Part shown: positions 46,635 through 58,373 of the stretch, piece after piece | Layout: each line of letters opens with the position of its first letter | How positions within the stretch are numbered: position 1 is the first letter of the stretch | Notes under the pieces: model-generated | What the model saw: the letters and a program-made list of their open reading frames with translations, nothing else | Told to the model about the DNA's origin: nothing | Databases searched by the model: none | Made by a program: the position numbers and the translations under genes | Source of the DNA: Siphonodentalium dalli | Taxonomy: Eukaryota; Mollusca; Scaphopoda; Gadilida; Siphonodentaliidae | Assembly (NCBI GenBank): GCA_032622095.1 | Contig: CP136064.1 | Coordinates: 185,116,209 to 185,180,208 of the forward strand | Length of the DNA: 64,000 nucleotides | Reading direction: 5' to 3'

Positions 46635-48225
46635 GGTACTGTAGCTCGATTTGGAAAGGGAATAATTTCATGTGTTACAGTCAATGGAGCGATTAGGAAT
46701 GCGGAAAGTTGAAAGGCCTAAGTAATACTAGATTATCACCACGAGATACATAAAGTAAAATCGAAGATGGTTGCTGACGGCTATGTTGTCCAATGAAATT
46801 CAAAAATATGTAAAAGCTTCCATCTAGTAGATCAATATCAAGTTTAATATGAAGTTTGGTGATGATCGGATGCGGGAAGTGCACTGTAGGGTGTGCCAAA
46901 TGGTTTAGTCATGCAAAAATCCAAGATGTCTGCCAACAGACATGTTTGATGCCGAAAGACCCCAAAAATGACTCCTACCCATGTACATTTCAATGTTAAC
47001 AGCCAAGACAAATTTCATGATGATCCGACTAAAGGTACGACCTGTAGCCCATTCCAAATGATTTAGTCATGCAAAGAGTAAAATCCAAGATGGCTGCCAG
47101 TGGCCATGTTTTATGGCCGATTGACCCCAAAAAGATTCGTTCCCATCTACATGTCATTGTCAATATCCGTGAAGAATTTCATGATGGTCTGACCAAATCT
47201 ACGACCTGTAGTCCATGCCAAAGGATTAGTGATGCAAAGAGTAAAATCCAAGATGGCTGCCAGCAGCTATGTTTTATGGCCAAATGACCCCAAAATGACC
47301 CATTCCCATCTATATGTCAATGTTAATATAAACGACAAATTTCATGATGATCAAACAAACAGTACGGTCTGTAGCCCATGATAACAGATTGAATTTTGAA
47401 ATCCAATATGGCCGCTGGCAGCCACGTTTTTTGCTGAATTACCCCAATATAACTCGTTTCCCATTTATATGTCGATGTTAACATCCATGACACATTTAGT
47501 GATGATCTGACCGAAGATACGACCTGTAGCCTGTGCCAAAGGATTTAGTCATACAAAGAGTAAAATCCAAGATGGCTACCAGCGGCAATGTTTTATGGCC
47601 GAATGACCCCAAAATGATTCGTTACCATCTACATCTTAATATTAATATCTACGAAAAGTTCATGATAATCAGACAAGCAGTATGGCCTGTAGCCCGTGCT
47701 AATGGATTGAAGTTTGAAATCCAAGATGGTCACTGGCGGTCATGTTTTTTTTTACCAAATGACTCGTTCCCATCTACATGTCAATTTCAAAAGCAATGAC
47801 AAATTTCATAATGATCGGACCAAAGGTACGATCTGTAGCCCGTGCCAAAGGATTTAGTCATGCAAAGAGTAAAATCCAAGATTTTTAGAGGAACGACCCC
47901 AAAATTACTCGTTTCCATCTACATGTCAATTTAAACATCCCATGACAAATTGATGATCAGACGAACAGTACGACTTGTAGCCTGTGCTAATGGATTGAAT
48001 TTTAAATCCAAGATGGCCACTGGCGGCCATGTTTTTCCCCGAATGATCCCAAAATGACTCGTTATAATCTACATGTCAATGTCAACAGCTGTGACAAATT
48101 TCATAATGATCCGAATAAAGGTATTGCACGTAGGCTGTATTGTTGACACCACGCACACACAGACGACGGATACCAAGCCATGGCAATAGCTCAAACTTTA
48201 CAAAGTAAAGTTGAGATACAAATAT
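46635..48225 (-). repeat. Array R6, complete minus-strand element
   Basis: Reverse complement of the 29.8-34.5 kb family. Its tail at 46635 contains CTGTAGCTCGATTTGGAAAG. About eight units follow, with CCAAGATGGCTGCCAGTGGC and TACGACCTGTAGCCCGTGCC. The head at 48130-48225 carries GCCATGGCAATAGCTCAAAC and TTGAG. Short plus-strand frames inside are repeat translations. Confidence 0.85.
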
Positions 48226-48335
48226 ATAATTTTCTCACTAATTTGCATCCTTATGAAAAAAACATGTCCATGTTGGACGCCATCTCATCATGTCTGGTGA
48301 CTGTTCTGACACGTTTTGTTTCGTACAAACATTGC

Positions 48336-50600
48336 TTAAAAGTTGAGGGACTAATAAGGAAGAAAATTAGTGGGGTGCAGTTGAATCACGGTGGTACAGG
48401 GATACCCTATCAGCTCCCGGACTAATATTGTTTTAATTTTGGTCCAATTACCATTCGCATAATGCTACTCAGAAATATGCTCAGAATGCTTCTCAAGCTT
48501 CTACATTTTCCAAATTTGTCCCGGGGGACACCCCGGGCACCGGCCTGCGATAAGGGTCTACGACCCTCTCGCGCATTCCCTAAAACCTAGCGGCGCTATA
48601 TTTTTTTTACCTCGTTACTATTCCCGCCCGAAAAAAATGCATTTTTAAAAACTGATTTATCATTTTCTGTGAAAAGTTTTGTGTGAAAATTAATACCGTA
48701 ACAGCCGGTGTAATGCTACCACCCTCTCGCGCACTCCCTAAATCCTAGCGGCGCCATTTCTTTTTCTTTCTTTCTATTCCGCCCGAAAAAAATGCATTTT
48801 TAAACCTAGCTGATTTATCATTTTGTGGGAAAACTTTTGTGTGAAAATTAATACTCTAACAGCCGGTTGTAATGCGACCACCTGTAGCATGTGAATTTAG
48901 TCATACAAAGAGTAAAATCCAAGATGGCTACCAGTGGCCATGTTTTATGGCCGAATGACCACAGAATGACCCGTTCCCACCATCAAGTCAATATTAACTT
49001 GCACGACAAATTTCATGATGATCAGACGAACACTCCGGCCTAACATTGCTTAAAAGTTGAGGGACTAATAAAGAAGAAAATTAGTGGAGTGAAGTTGAAT
49101 CATGGGATGCAGGGTTACCCTATCAGCTCCCGGACTAATATTGTTTTAATTGTGGTCCAATTAACATTCGCATATTATGCTACTCAGAAATATGCTCAGA
49201 ATGCTTCTCAAGCTTCTACATTTCCCCCCGGACCCCCGCCTGCGAGAAGGGTCTACGACCTCTCTCGCGCCCTCCCTAAAGCCTAGCGGCGCCATATATT
49301 CTTTCTTTTTTATATTCCGCCCGAAAAAAAAGCATTTTTAAAACCTGATTTATCATTTTGTGGGAGAAGTTTTGTGGGAAAATTAATATTGTAACAGCCG
49401 GTTGTAATGCTACCACCTGTAGCCTGTGAATTTAGTCATACAAAGAGTAAAATCCAAGATGGCTACCAGCGGCCATGTTTTATGGCCGAATGACCCCAGG
49501 ATGACTCGTTCCCACCTACAAGTCAATATTAATTGTGGGGTGAATTTGAATCATGGGGTGCAGGGGTGTCCTATCAGCTCTCGGACTATTATTGTTTTAA
49601 TTTTGGTCCAATTAACATTCGCATAATGCTACTCAGAAATATGCTCAGAATGCTTCTCAAGCTTCTACTTTTCCCAAAATTTTCCCGGGGGAGGCCCCCC
49701 GGACCCCCCGCCTGCGAGAAGGGTCTACGACCCCTCTCGCGCACTCCTAAAGCCTAGCGGCAGCATTTCTATTTCTTTTTTCTATGCCGCCCGAAAAAAA
49801 ATGCATTTTTTATAACCTAATTTACCATTTTGTGGGAGAATTTTGTGGGGAAAATTAATATTGTAACAGCCGGTTGTAATGCTACCACCTGTAGCCTGTG
49901 AATTTAGTCATACAAAGAGTAAAATCCAAGATGGCTACCAGTGGCCATGTTTTATGGCCGAATGACCCCAGGTGACTCGTTCCCACCTACAAGTCAATAT
50001 TAATTCCACGACAAATTTCATGATGATCAGACGAACACTCCGGTCTAACATTGCTTGAAAGTTGAGGGACTAATAAAGAAGAAAATAAGTGGGGGGAATT
50101 TGAATCATGGGGTGCAGGGGTGTCCTATCAGCTCTCGGACTATTATTGTTTTAATTTTGGTCCAATTAACATTCGCATAATGCTACTCAAGCTTCTACTT
50201 TTCCCAAAATTTTCCCGGGGGAGGCCCCCCCGGACCCCCACCTGCGAGAAGGGTCTACGACCCCTCTCGCGCACTCCCTAAAGCCTAGCGGCAGCATTTC
50301 TATTTCTTTTTTCTATACCGCCCGAAAAAAAATGCATTTTTTATAACCTAATTTACCATTTTGTGGGAGAAGTTTTGTGGGAAAATTAATATTGTAACAG
50401 CCGGTTGTAATGCTACGACCTGTAGCATGCGAATTTAGTCATAAAAAGAGTAAAATCCAAGATGGCCACCAGCGGCCATGTTTTATGGCTGAATGACCCC
50501 AAAATGACTCGTTCTCATCCACAAGTCAATATTAATTCCACGACAAATTTCATGATAATCAAAGGAACACTCTGGCGTGTCTTCTGCTAATGGATTGAAC
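48336..50600. repeat. Higher-order tandem repeat interleaving two families
   Basis: A composite unit of about 470-535 bp (one larger interval of ~700) has two parts. Part A: GTTGAGGGACTAATAA, GGAAGAAAATTAGTGGGG, CCCTATCAGCTCCCGGACTA, a GC-rich CGGACCCCCGCCTGCGAGAA, CTAGCGGC and TAACAGCCGGTTGTAATGC. Part B is an R6 fragment with AAATCCAAGATGGCTACCAG. Phase marks for CTGCGA...GGGTCTACGACC: 48544, 49240, 49711, 50251. Later copies resemble each other more than the first. Non-coding. Confidence 0.85.
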
Positions 50601-51160
50601 TTTGAAATCCAAGATGGTTGCTGGCCCCCATATTTTTGGTGTGAAATGACCCAAAAATGACTCGTTTACATCTAAATGTCAATGTAATCAGCCATGACAA
50701 TTTTCATAGGGTACGGCATGTAGCCCGTGCACCGTGCTTATGTGTTTACATTTCTTAACACTCAAAAACAAGATGGCCGATAGCGGCCATGCTCTTTTGC
50801 CGATTGACGCAAAAAATACTCGTTCTCTTCTTCATGGCAATGTCAAAATCCATGACAAATTTCATTATAATCACACAAATGGTATATACAGCCTGCGTGG
50901 CCAATTGATTGAATTGTGAAATTCAAGATGGTGGCTGTTGGCCATGTTTTCTTGTCGATTTACCTGGATTTACCCCAAAATGACAAATTTCTCATTTACA
51001 TGTCAATGTCAACAACCATGACGAATTTCATAACGACCAGACCAAAGGTGCGACCTGTAGCGCATATATCATCCATGCTAAAGGGAATTGTTGACGGACA
51101 CACGGAGGACGGACATGAACCCATGGCGATAGCTAAATCTTGAGAAGTCAAGTTGAACTT
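50601..51160 (-). repeat. Array R6, diverged minus-strand units and head
   Basis: Three diverged units (AAACAAGATGGCCGATAGCG; AATTCAAGATGGTGGCTGTT), then a head-type end: GACGGACACACGGAGGACGG, CCCATGGCGATAGCT and AAGTCAAGTTGAACTTTAAA. Confidence 0.75.
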
Positions 51161-51310
51161 TAAAATTGTATATATAGCGACCAGTTGGTTGCCCTCTCAC
51201 AGTATGTATTTGCCCGACCGACGTCATAGCAATTCAGCAGGACCTCCAGCATCATAACATATTAGCAGGACCACTTGATCAGGGGTAATACCCCCACTCA
51301 ATTTTATATT

Positions 51311-51547
51311 CGTTAGGTTTTATTATATATGTATAGATAACCGCATAAGCCAACGCTGTTAGGTTACAATTAGTGTTCTATATGTCATAATGGTGGGCCC
51401 GTGATCAGATCATCATTAAGAGATATAAATGGTAATAGTGGGCTCGATAGGCGTATACGGTCCACACTTACGTATCTATAGATGGTAAAGAATTTCCGTC
51501 ATTACGTATTTATATCTGATAATTCTATGCGGATCGGGTGATACAGG
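51311..51547 (-). repeat. Dispersed repeat R4, copy 2
   Basis: Reverse complement of 24081-24312 with few differences across CATTACGTATTTATATCTGA, ACGGTCCACACTTACGTATC and TATGTCATAATGGTGGGCCC. Confidence 0.85.
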
Positions 51548-52480
51548 GCCCCAAAAAAAAATTACAGCCCTTTTGATACCCACCCACCCTTTTTGTGCAA
51601 AAAAAATATTTTTTCCCGCCTGATTTTGTTTTTGGACCCACCCCATAAAATAATAAAAAAATCATTTAAAATCTATTCAAGACAAAATCAAACAGAATCA
51701 AAGGTAAGTTTTAAATTGGTCCGTTTCTGGTAGATTCCAAGTGTTCAAACAATTGAGAAACTATCAACGGTTATGATGTTGTTTTCGACATTGAAAAATA
51801 CATTTTGAAATAAAAAGTGTTTTATTCTACAGTATGCACAGATATTGTGAGGTAATATTTATAGTGCCAATAAGCCAACATTGTGTTTAATTTTTACATA
51901 ATTAGTCCAGTTACTAATTAATGTCTTCTTCACTGTTGTTCCCAAAAAGGTGCCACCAACCATCATATCAGAACACGTTATAGCCATACCATGAGGTGAA
52001 ATGCAAACCAGCACTCCTATTCAGTCATCACTTTTACTTGGCACCAGAGAGTGCTTTATCTTATACCTACATATGTTCTTAAGTGTTGGTTAAGGTCATA
52101 ATCTATGTTAGAACACATTTATTAGTGAAAACAACTTAAACCAATGTCCATAATGTGGGTTGAAAACAATTTGCACAAACAATTTTTTTCAGGCCTCTGA
52201 GATGCACACACCCGCCCGGTATGTTTTTGGAAGATCTCCCCTGTATTACTTATATCTTATACATACCCTGTTCCTAATATGTCTGTAAAGGCCATAACCT
52301 GCCTTAGAACACAATTATTAGTGAATATATTTGAAAACAACTTAAAACAAGGGCAAAAATGTGAATAGAAAAAAATGTGCACAAACTCATTTTTTCGAGC
52401 CTCTTCGGACCCACCCACCCCGGCCCTGTAAGATAAAACTTTTGTGCGACCCCCCCCCCCCCCCCCCCGAATGATTACCA
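51548..52480. repeat. Diverged tandem duplication with C-rich ends
   Basis: A ~200-bp unit occurs about twice, at roughly 52050-52240 and 52250-52440. It contains GGTCATAATCTATGTTAGAA / GGCCATAACCTGCCTTAGAA, GAAAACAACTTAAA and CCCACCCACCC-type segments. A partial C-rich unit begins near 51570. A C20 run lies at about 52450. No gene. Confidence 0.6.
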
Positions 52481-52589
52481 ACATTTAGATTTTTCGGCAT
52501 TTCTGCAATAAGCGTCTCTGTTTCAGGTCCCCGTCCTGGCTGAGATTTTCTTGCCGGACTTTTTATTTATTTTCCAGACGTCCATATAT

Positions 52590-52945
52590 AGTAACCTGTT
52601 CGCTTGTGCACCTTTTGTCGCTTTCGGTGCCCGCCGAAACATACCCTAATGGCGCACTTTTTGTCGCTTCCGGCGCGCGCCATTAAGGGAGTGGACCTAC
52701 TAGTATGCCTAATGGCGCTTTCGGCGACAAAAAGTGCGCCATTAGTAACGCGCCGAAACATGCGCTAATATCGCACATTTTGTCGCTTTCGGCGCGCGAC
52801 AAAAAGTTCGCCGAAAGCGACAAATAGTGCGCCGTAACGGCGCATATTTTGTCGCTTTCGGCGCTTTCGGTGCGTTACTAATGGCGCACTTTTTGTCGCT
52901 TTTGGTGCGCGCCGAAAGCGCCATTAGGAAGTGGCCCTAATAGGA
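52590..52945. repeat. GC-rich nested palindrome cluster
   Basis: TTTTTGTCGCTTTCGGCGC-type units and their complements alternate at least eight times in 350 bp. An outer pair, CCTAATGGCGCTTTCGGCGA (52710) and the complement ending near 52928, encloses inner pairs such as AAAAAGTGCGCCATTAGTAA. It is far more GC-rich than its surroundings and capable of multi-branch folding. Non-coding foldback. Confidence 0.85.
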
Positions 52946-53952
52946 TTCCATACAGTCGGCAATGCTTCACAGTGAATAGCGTGGCATAAATCAAATTATA
53001 CCCTGACGAGTCACTAAGTTTTCGGAAATCCTCCCGTCTTTTATGGGTTGTGTATTAAAAAAATTACAATGTATTATACCGGTATAGCTCCATTAAAATC
53101 ATTCGCGAAATTGGGCGAAAACCATGCTTGAAAGACAACTCTGTTCGCGACAACATTAACGTGCGTTTTGGCGCGAAAATTACCCCATATTCCGAAGTCA
53201 GCCCTGAGAATGGAGCTTTCCAAAGAGGCCACACCACAGCGGTAGTACCGCACACTGGTAAAATACTTTCTCCATATAAATATTGTCTGTTACCTGAGAT
53301 CGACTTCCGAAGTGAACACATCAGCATTATGTTATCTAGCTGAAACAGACTCATGTATATGATTCGTACAAATTTGATCTTTTAACCAGTTTGATTTAAA
53401 AAAAAATTATTTTCTTTTTAGAGTTTTAGATTTAATTTTTTTTAATTGTTTTGTATTTAATTTAAAAATATTATTTTAATTTAATTTTTAAATTTTCTTT
53501 TTAGATTTTTAGATTGAAACTTCTTGCTAAAAATTAAAAAATTTGAAAATCAAATTTAACACAAGTTAATTTGTTTAACAAATTTAATTTAAAATATAAG
53601 GCCGTTATAACATCTGCCGGGGTACCCCGATGCACCACACCAAAGTTGGTTGAAATCGATCAAGGGCTCTGGAAGAAAAATTGCATACAGACCAGAACAG
53701 AAGACATATCACTGAATTATAATACATCCAAACCAGAGAATACACATTCGTTTTGCCATTAAATGTGAAAATTATGACAAGACTTAGTGTCAAGCTAAAT
53801 GAAAAACATTGTTATAATCACGGATAAATTTATAACATCATGCCGCAAATATAAATGTCAGTATATTATGATTTGACAACAAAAAAGTTGTTTGAATATA
53901 GCCAATTTAACACTGAATGTATGCATGGATATCAAAATTAGGGTGAAGAAAG
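52946..53952. other. No gene seen; AT-rich low-complexity tract inside
   Basis: About 53390-53600 is almost pure A/T with TTTAATTTTTAAATT-like runs, resembling 9060-9245 inverted. Frames overlapping at 53064-53354 lack features. Confidence 0.45.
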
Positions 53953-54090
53953 ATGGCAGCAGAATTTTCAATGCAGCCATTGGCCGGCTCAGACGCTGAT
54001 TGGTCGAAAATATCCGCTAATAATTATTTGATTGACAGCTGCCACGAGCTGTGGAAAGGTCCATTAGCGTCGGAAATCGACACTGCTGAG
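53953..54090 (+). CDS. Candidate first coding exon, unknown protein
   Basis: I do not recognise the product. An ATG in strong context (AAGATGGCAG) opens a 49-codon frame ending at 54102. GAG|GTGAAA at 54088-54096 is a plausible phase-0 splice donor that would leave 46 codons before the stop. The peptide begins MAAEFSMQPL and includes DADWSK. Two inverted CCAAT boxes (CCATTGG near 53978 and TGATTGG near 53998) lie within the frame, which suggests promoter-like sequence instead. No following exon was recognised. Chance remains likely. Confidence 0.2.
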
Positions 54091-54102
54091 GTGAAAGCCT
54101 AA

Positions 54103-54794
54103 TCACCATCACCATTGACCAGACGAAAACATTGTCCAATATAACATGGATAGGAATCCTTGAGTATTCACAGAAACCCGAGTTTAACCCACTTTAAATA
54201 AACAAATGTACGTTATGAATGACGCACCAACTGGGTCACTGTGTCGCCAACCAAATCACACGAATCAACTCAGTGTAACTATTTACGGCAGGCTCTTTGA
54301 TGTTACCGACACAGTTAAAACTAGTATGATAGTATCATAGAAACAACTCGCACTGTATGCACACATTAAAGGTAATGTACTGTAAGGAATATGTAATAAC
54401 TTGCTGTTAATTGAACTGAAAGTTGGCAGGTAATCAATTCTGCTAATTGAAATTTTCCGGGATTTATAACGAAATAGGTCGGAAATATGTGACTTTAAAC
54501 CACAATTGGTAATATGGACAGGTTATCAGAGACAAATAATTATCATAAATGAAGGGAAATATGAGGGAATGAACATGCAATTTAGGATTGATTGAAGGGG
54601 CAATTTTTATTCCATCTCTCTTTCAACATCAACACTGGAAATTGCGGAGGCAGAAATTAATAGAATGGCATAAAATGTGTACCCTCAAGCCCAGCATACA
54701 TCAGAGAGATATTCAGGGAAAGGTTGGAACAACCATGTTTACACCTACATATATCCATGAGATGTGGAAGAACAGTTACAATGTTCTGGCCACA
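54103..54794. other. No gene seen
   Basis: AT-rich sequence. A frame of 110 codons from 54588 runs into palindrome P2 and is not credible as a gene. Confidence 0.45.
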
Positions 54795-54998
54795 TACAGT
54801 AATGCCCTAAGTAATCGACTTCTTAACCACAGAAGAATTATGGGTAACTTTTCAGGATTTAGTCGGAAATATGGCTTGTTGCCATTCATCGGAAAGCTCT
54901 CGGGAGGAGCTTTCCGATGAATGGCAACAACTAAATCCTGAAAAGTTACCCATAATTCTGCTGTGGTTAAGAAGTCCATTACTTAGGGCTTTACTGTA
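54795..54998. mobile_element. Palindromic element P2, copy B (about 204 bp)
   Basis: TACAGTAATGCCCTAAGTAA and the complement at the right end form the outer arms. AAGAATTATGGGTAACTTTT and the complement follow. TTGCCATTCATCGGAAAGCT pairs with AGCTTTCCGATGAATGGCAA around a 7-nt loop. The left arm carries an extra ~14 bp (TCGGAAATATGGCT). Close relative of copy A. Confidence 0.9.
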
Positions 54999-55429
54999 CA
55001 ATTTGTAAATAAAGGTATCAGATGATACTGTTGCAATTGTGGATTGGTAGCTGCAAGAGGAATAACTATAAACCATGACCATAGCCTAATACATATAATC
55101 TTCAAATTGGAGCACAAACCAGTAACCAATATACACATTGAAAATTGACTATGAAACTTTATTTTCATAGAATCTCTTTAATATCTACTACGAATTAATA
55201 GTCATGCAAGCTGTGTAAAATAATTTATTAGCAACATGTATAAAAGCATGTCAATTTTAAAGCCTGGCAGTTGAAACACGTGGACTGATATACATCTACA
55301 CCTGCTTCAATGAAAATGACATACCTCACTAAGTATGTTTTATTAAAAACATGTTAAAGGGGTGTACTACAATATTTTATCGCATTCAATTGGCTGGTAA
55401 AAACATAGAGTTAGTGACAAGCATTTGGG
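54999..55429. other. No gene seen
   Basis: AT-rich sequence with short frames only. Confidence 0.45.
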
Positions 55430-56010
55430 GCCACTTTGACTAACCCACGCCTTTCATCGAGTCACTATGCCATAGTGACTAACTTACACAAAGAATAACT
55501 CCAATTTGCAACACCGCCTTGAATTATCCTTAAAATAATTGCTATATATTCAATATATTTCCATTTTATATCGCAGTACTATTGGAGCTATATCAGAACC
55601 CCCCCCCCCCCCCACACACCAAAGGCTACATTATCATATATCCTCTCAATAGACCAGTACTGAAATATGTGTTTGCCCTGCTTTCCATGCGATCGCCGAT
55701 TCTGGATAATATATAATCTGGTTGAGTGTTGAAATTATTTGCACATATTTTCATAAAATTACATGTTCACCTTCTCGGTCATTATAACTCAATCCTGGTC
55801 ATTTTGACTAACACAGGTGTAGTTCTTATGGTCTAATTAATAGTTTTGACTAACCATTCCTTAGTCGTTATATGACTAACATCATCCTAGTTATTGAAAC
55901 TAATTATGTCTTATTCATTACGACTAAACTAAGTTAGTCATCATGTGGACAAAACATTGACTAACATGTTAGTCATATTGACTAACTTGTTGTTCTTAAG
56001 TGTAGCTCTG
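55430..56010. repeat. TGACTAAC / GTTAGTCA-rich segment
   Basis: More than ten copies of GACTAAC or TTAGTCA in both orientations, densest at 55800-55995, with a C15 run and CACACACC at about 55598-55618. Probably a degenerate minisatellite. TGACTAA resembles an AP-1-type half site, but no function can be assigned. Confidence 0.6.
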
Positions 56011-56137
56011 ACTGACTTGGTTGCTTCGGGTACTCTTAACAGTTGCTGCGTTTGGTTGTTGCTAAACGACCGACATCCAATTGCCCACATCATCGAGTCA
56101 ACACATTTCACTGAAAACATTGACTTTCATATCACAG

Positions 56138-56229
56138 GCTCCTGAGGAAAAATACTAAAATACCAATATCGACTATAACTGTCACTGGTATACTCTATAT
56201 TGGTAATTTAGTATTTCCCCCCAGGAGCC
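56138..56229. repeat. Palindromic element P1, copy with intact outer arms
   Basis: GGCTCCTGAGGAAAAATACT and AGTATTTCCCCCCAGGAGCC form the outer arms, TACCAATAT and ATATTGGTA the inner ones. The central TATAACTGTCACTGGTATA differs from the copy at 21843. Confidence 0.8.
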
Positions 56230-56550
56230 CGTGTTTCGTCTAGCACACGAAGGTTCGTACACGACCGCAAGGAATAAATTTGGCACACATCAGAATCTGA
56301 CAATTCCAGTCCAATTAATGCCAAATATATAGGAGATGAACTGTATTTTAACCTTATGTATCCCATTTTGTTTTTGTATAATTGGAACCATAAATCTATC
56401 TTCTTGATCAGTGTAAATTTCCTTTTAGCAGTGCGAATGTTAAATGGACCCAATGACTTCGAGGTGGCCGGGTTCATGCGAAATTACATAACGGTCTGTA
56501 AAACAACTGTCATCAACAAGTAAAGAGCCATCTTGATTTCGGGTCGTTTT
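56230..56550. other. No supported gene
   Basis: An 89-codon minus-strand frame (56208-56477) overlaps palindrome P1 and shows no recognisable domain. Confidence 0.4.
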
Positions 56551-56911
56551 GAATGGGGATTCCCATGCAAATCTTCGGAGCAAAAGTCACAAAGTTTCAC
56601 ATACTTCTGAGTGTGACTTGATGTGGTATTGGAAACAACAGGTATTTATCTGGCGGGTCCGCTTGGTAAATTATAAAATTTTGCAATAAATATATTTTTG
56701 AGAATTTTTTTCTGGAATTACATCACATGACCTACATTTGAAAAATCAATATAAAATTCAAAAATAAATACACCAACATTATAATGGAACAATTTCCAAG
56801 CGGACCCGCCAGATAAATACCTGTTGTTTTCAATACCACATCAAGTCACACTCAGGAGTATGTGAAACTCTGTAACCTTTGCTCCGCATATTTACATGGA
56901 AATGCCCATTC
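56551..56911. mobile_element. Inverted-repeat element, arms about 125 bp
   Basis: GTGTGACTTGATGTGGTATT, AACAACAGGTATTTATCTGG and CGGGTCCGCTTGG in the left arm are complemented at about 56790-56911. The arms match closely. The AT-rich spacer is about 115 bp. Non-coding. Confidence 0.9.
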
Positions 56912-58358
56912 TAAATTGGTCACTTGACCTCCCTCTTAACGCACGCAATCATTCAGATATCTAGGTGCTTAAATGCGTACTCTACATAAAATCCGGCCAT
57001 TTATGGGACCATCTCCTATTATACTCAACAGAATTAATTAATGTATGCAACACACTAATTGCTGTGAGTCATGGATTAGTGCAAAATACACTGTCGTGAT
57101 CTATCAACGATGTAAATAACATGGTAATTATAATGAAAATGAGTTCATGCGTGGCACAAATCATTTAGTTATGCGATATGTTGGCCGTGTACGAGATTAT
57201 CTTCCCAAAGTGTCATCGTATTCTAATCACCATATCAGATATCATCGAAACATCAGGGGGGGGGGTCTTACCTTTTTAAATGTGTATATGCGAGCGTGTG
57301 TACTGACGATGTACTTTACTTGCTGAATGCATGCCACGATCTGTAGAATCCTAATTGATTATTACGTCACGTCTCCGAGTAGATTTGTTGTTCGCTAGCA
57401 GACGACACGTGTACATTTATATTGTATAAATAACAGAAGGTCATGCATGCGCATATGCAAAACAACAGCATTCACTGATACAAATGGAGGCTCTAAATCG
57501 GTATACAAATGAGAAAAACATGCGGATATTTCATGGTAGAACCAGGTTTCGTTTTAAAATATATCGAAACTAAATTTAATCATACCTGCTTATTATTAAT
57601 CCGTTGTAACGGAAATAGAATATCACCGTTCACATGTGGTCATGACGAAGTTGGCGCATATATACACGTAGGTACTGGATGTCATCAACTTGAAACACAC
57701 GCTATATAGTCACATTAAATCACTAACTTCAACATTTATGGCTTTTTGTGAGTCGTAACCGTTGGAAACGCAGTTAATGCGATCAATATTATACCGGAGT
57801 AGTTGCTTCTCATCGGCCACAATCGGAGCAAATTCGTATGCTGTCGGTAGCTTTTCCATCTAGGCTACTAGTACAAATCTATTTTAGTCGCTGGCTGTTT
57901 TCATTGCTCTATATTCCCGCTGACAGTCTAATGTTTTGTACTGGTAAGGTAGACAAGGCGACATTCTGTTGTCCTATTTCTATCGCAGTAAACAAGCAGA
58001 CGTCATTGAAGACCAATAATGTCCTGGGTCAGGGAGTTGTTTTCTAAAATGTATGTGTCTTATTATATGTAATAACGTATGCGTGTGTCCACCATAACTA
58101 GTTAGTATGTTTGCACGCGCGTGTGCACAATGTCCGAAAATTATTGTTATGATTTCCTCAAACCGATGCGGCTGTTACGGCTTTCTGACACGCATGCATA
58201 CATTATTGTTAATGTTGAAATTAAAATGGCACACACGGTTTTTAAAAAACCTGCATTGGGTCCAAATTCAGTTACATGTAGTTTATACACAATTGAAAAG
58301 CTCCATATAATGTGGACTATATGCATTCCATGAATTTCCATATAACCAGGTTTCAAAT
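56912..58358. other. No gene seen
   Basis: Short frames (60-70 codons) on both strands without recognisable domains. A G9 run lies near 57257. No repeats shared with the rest of the window. Confidence 0.45.
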
Positions 58359-58373
58359 TCAATTTACAGTGGT

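Noticed and set aside
54588-54920. 110-codon frame as a host exon
   Set aside because: It runs through the arm of palindrome P2, whose sequence recurs at 46.2 kb.
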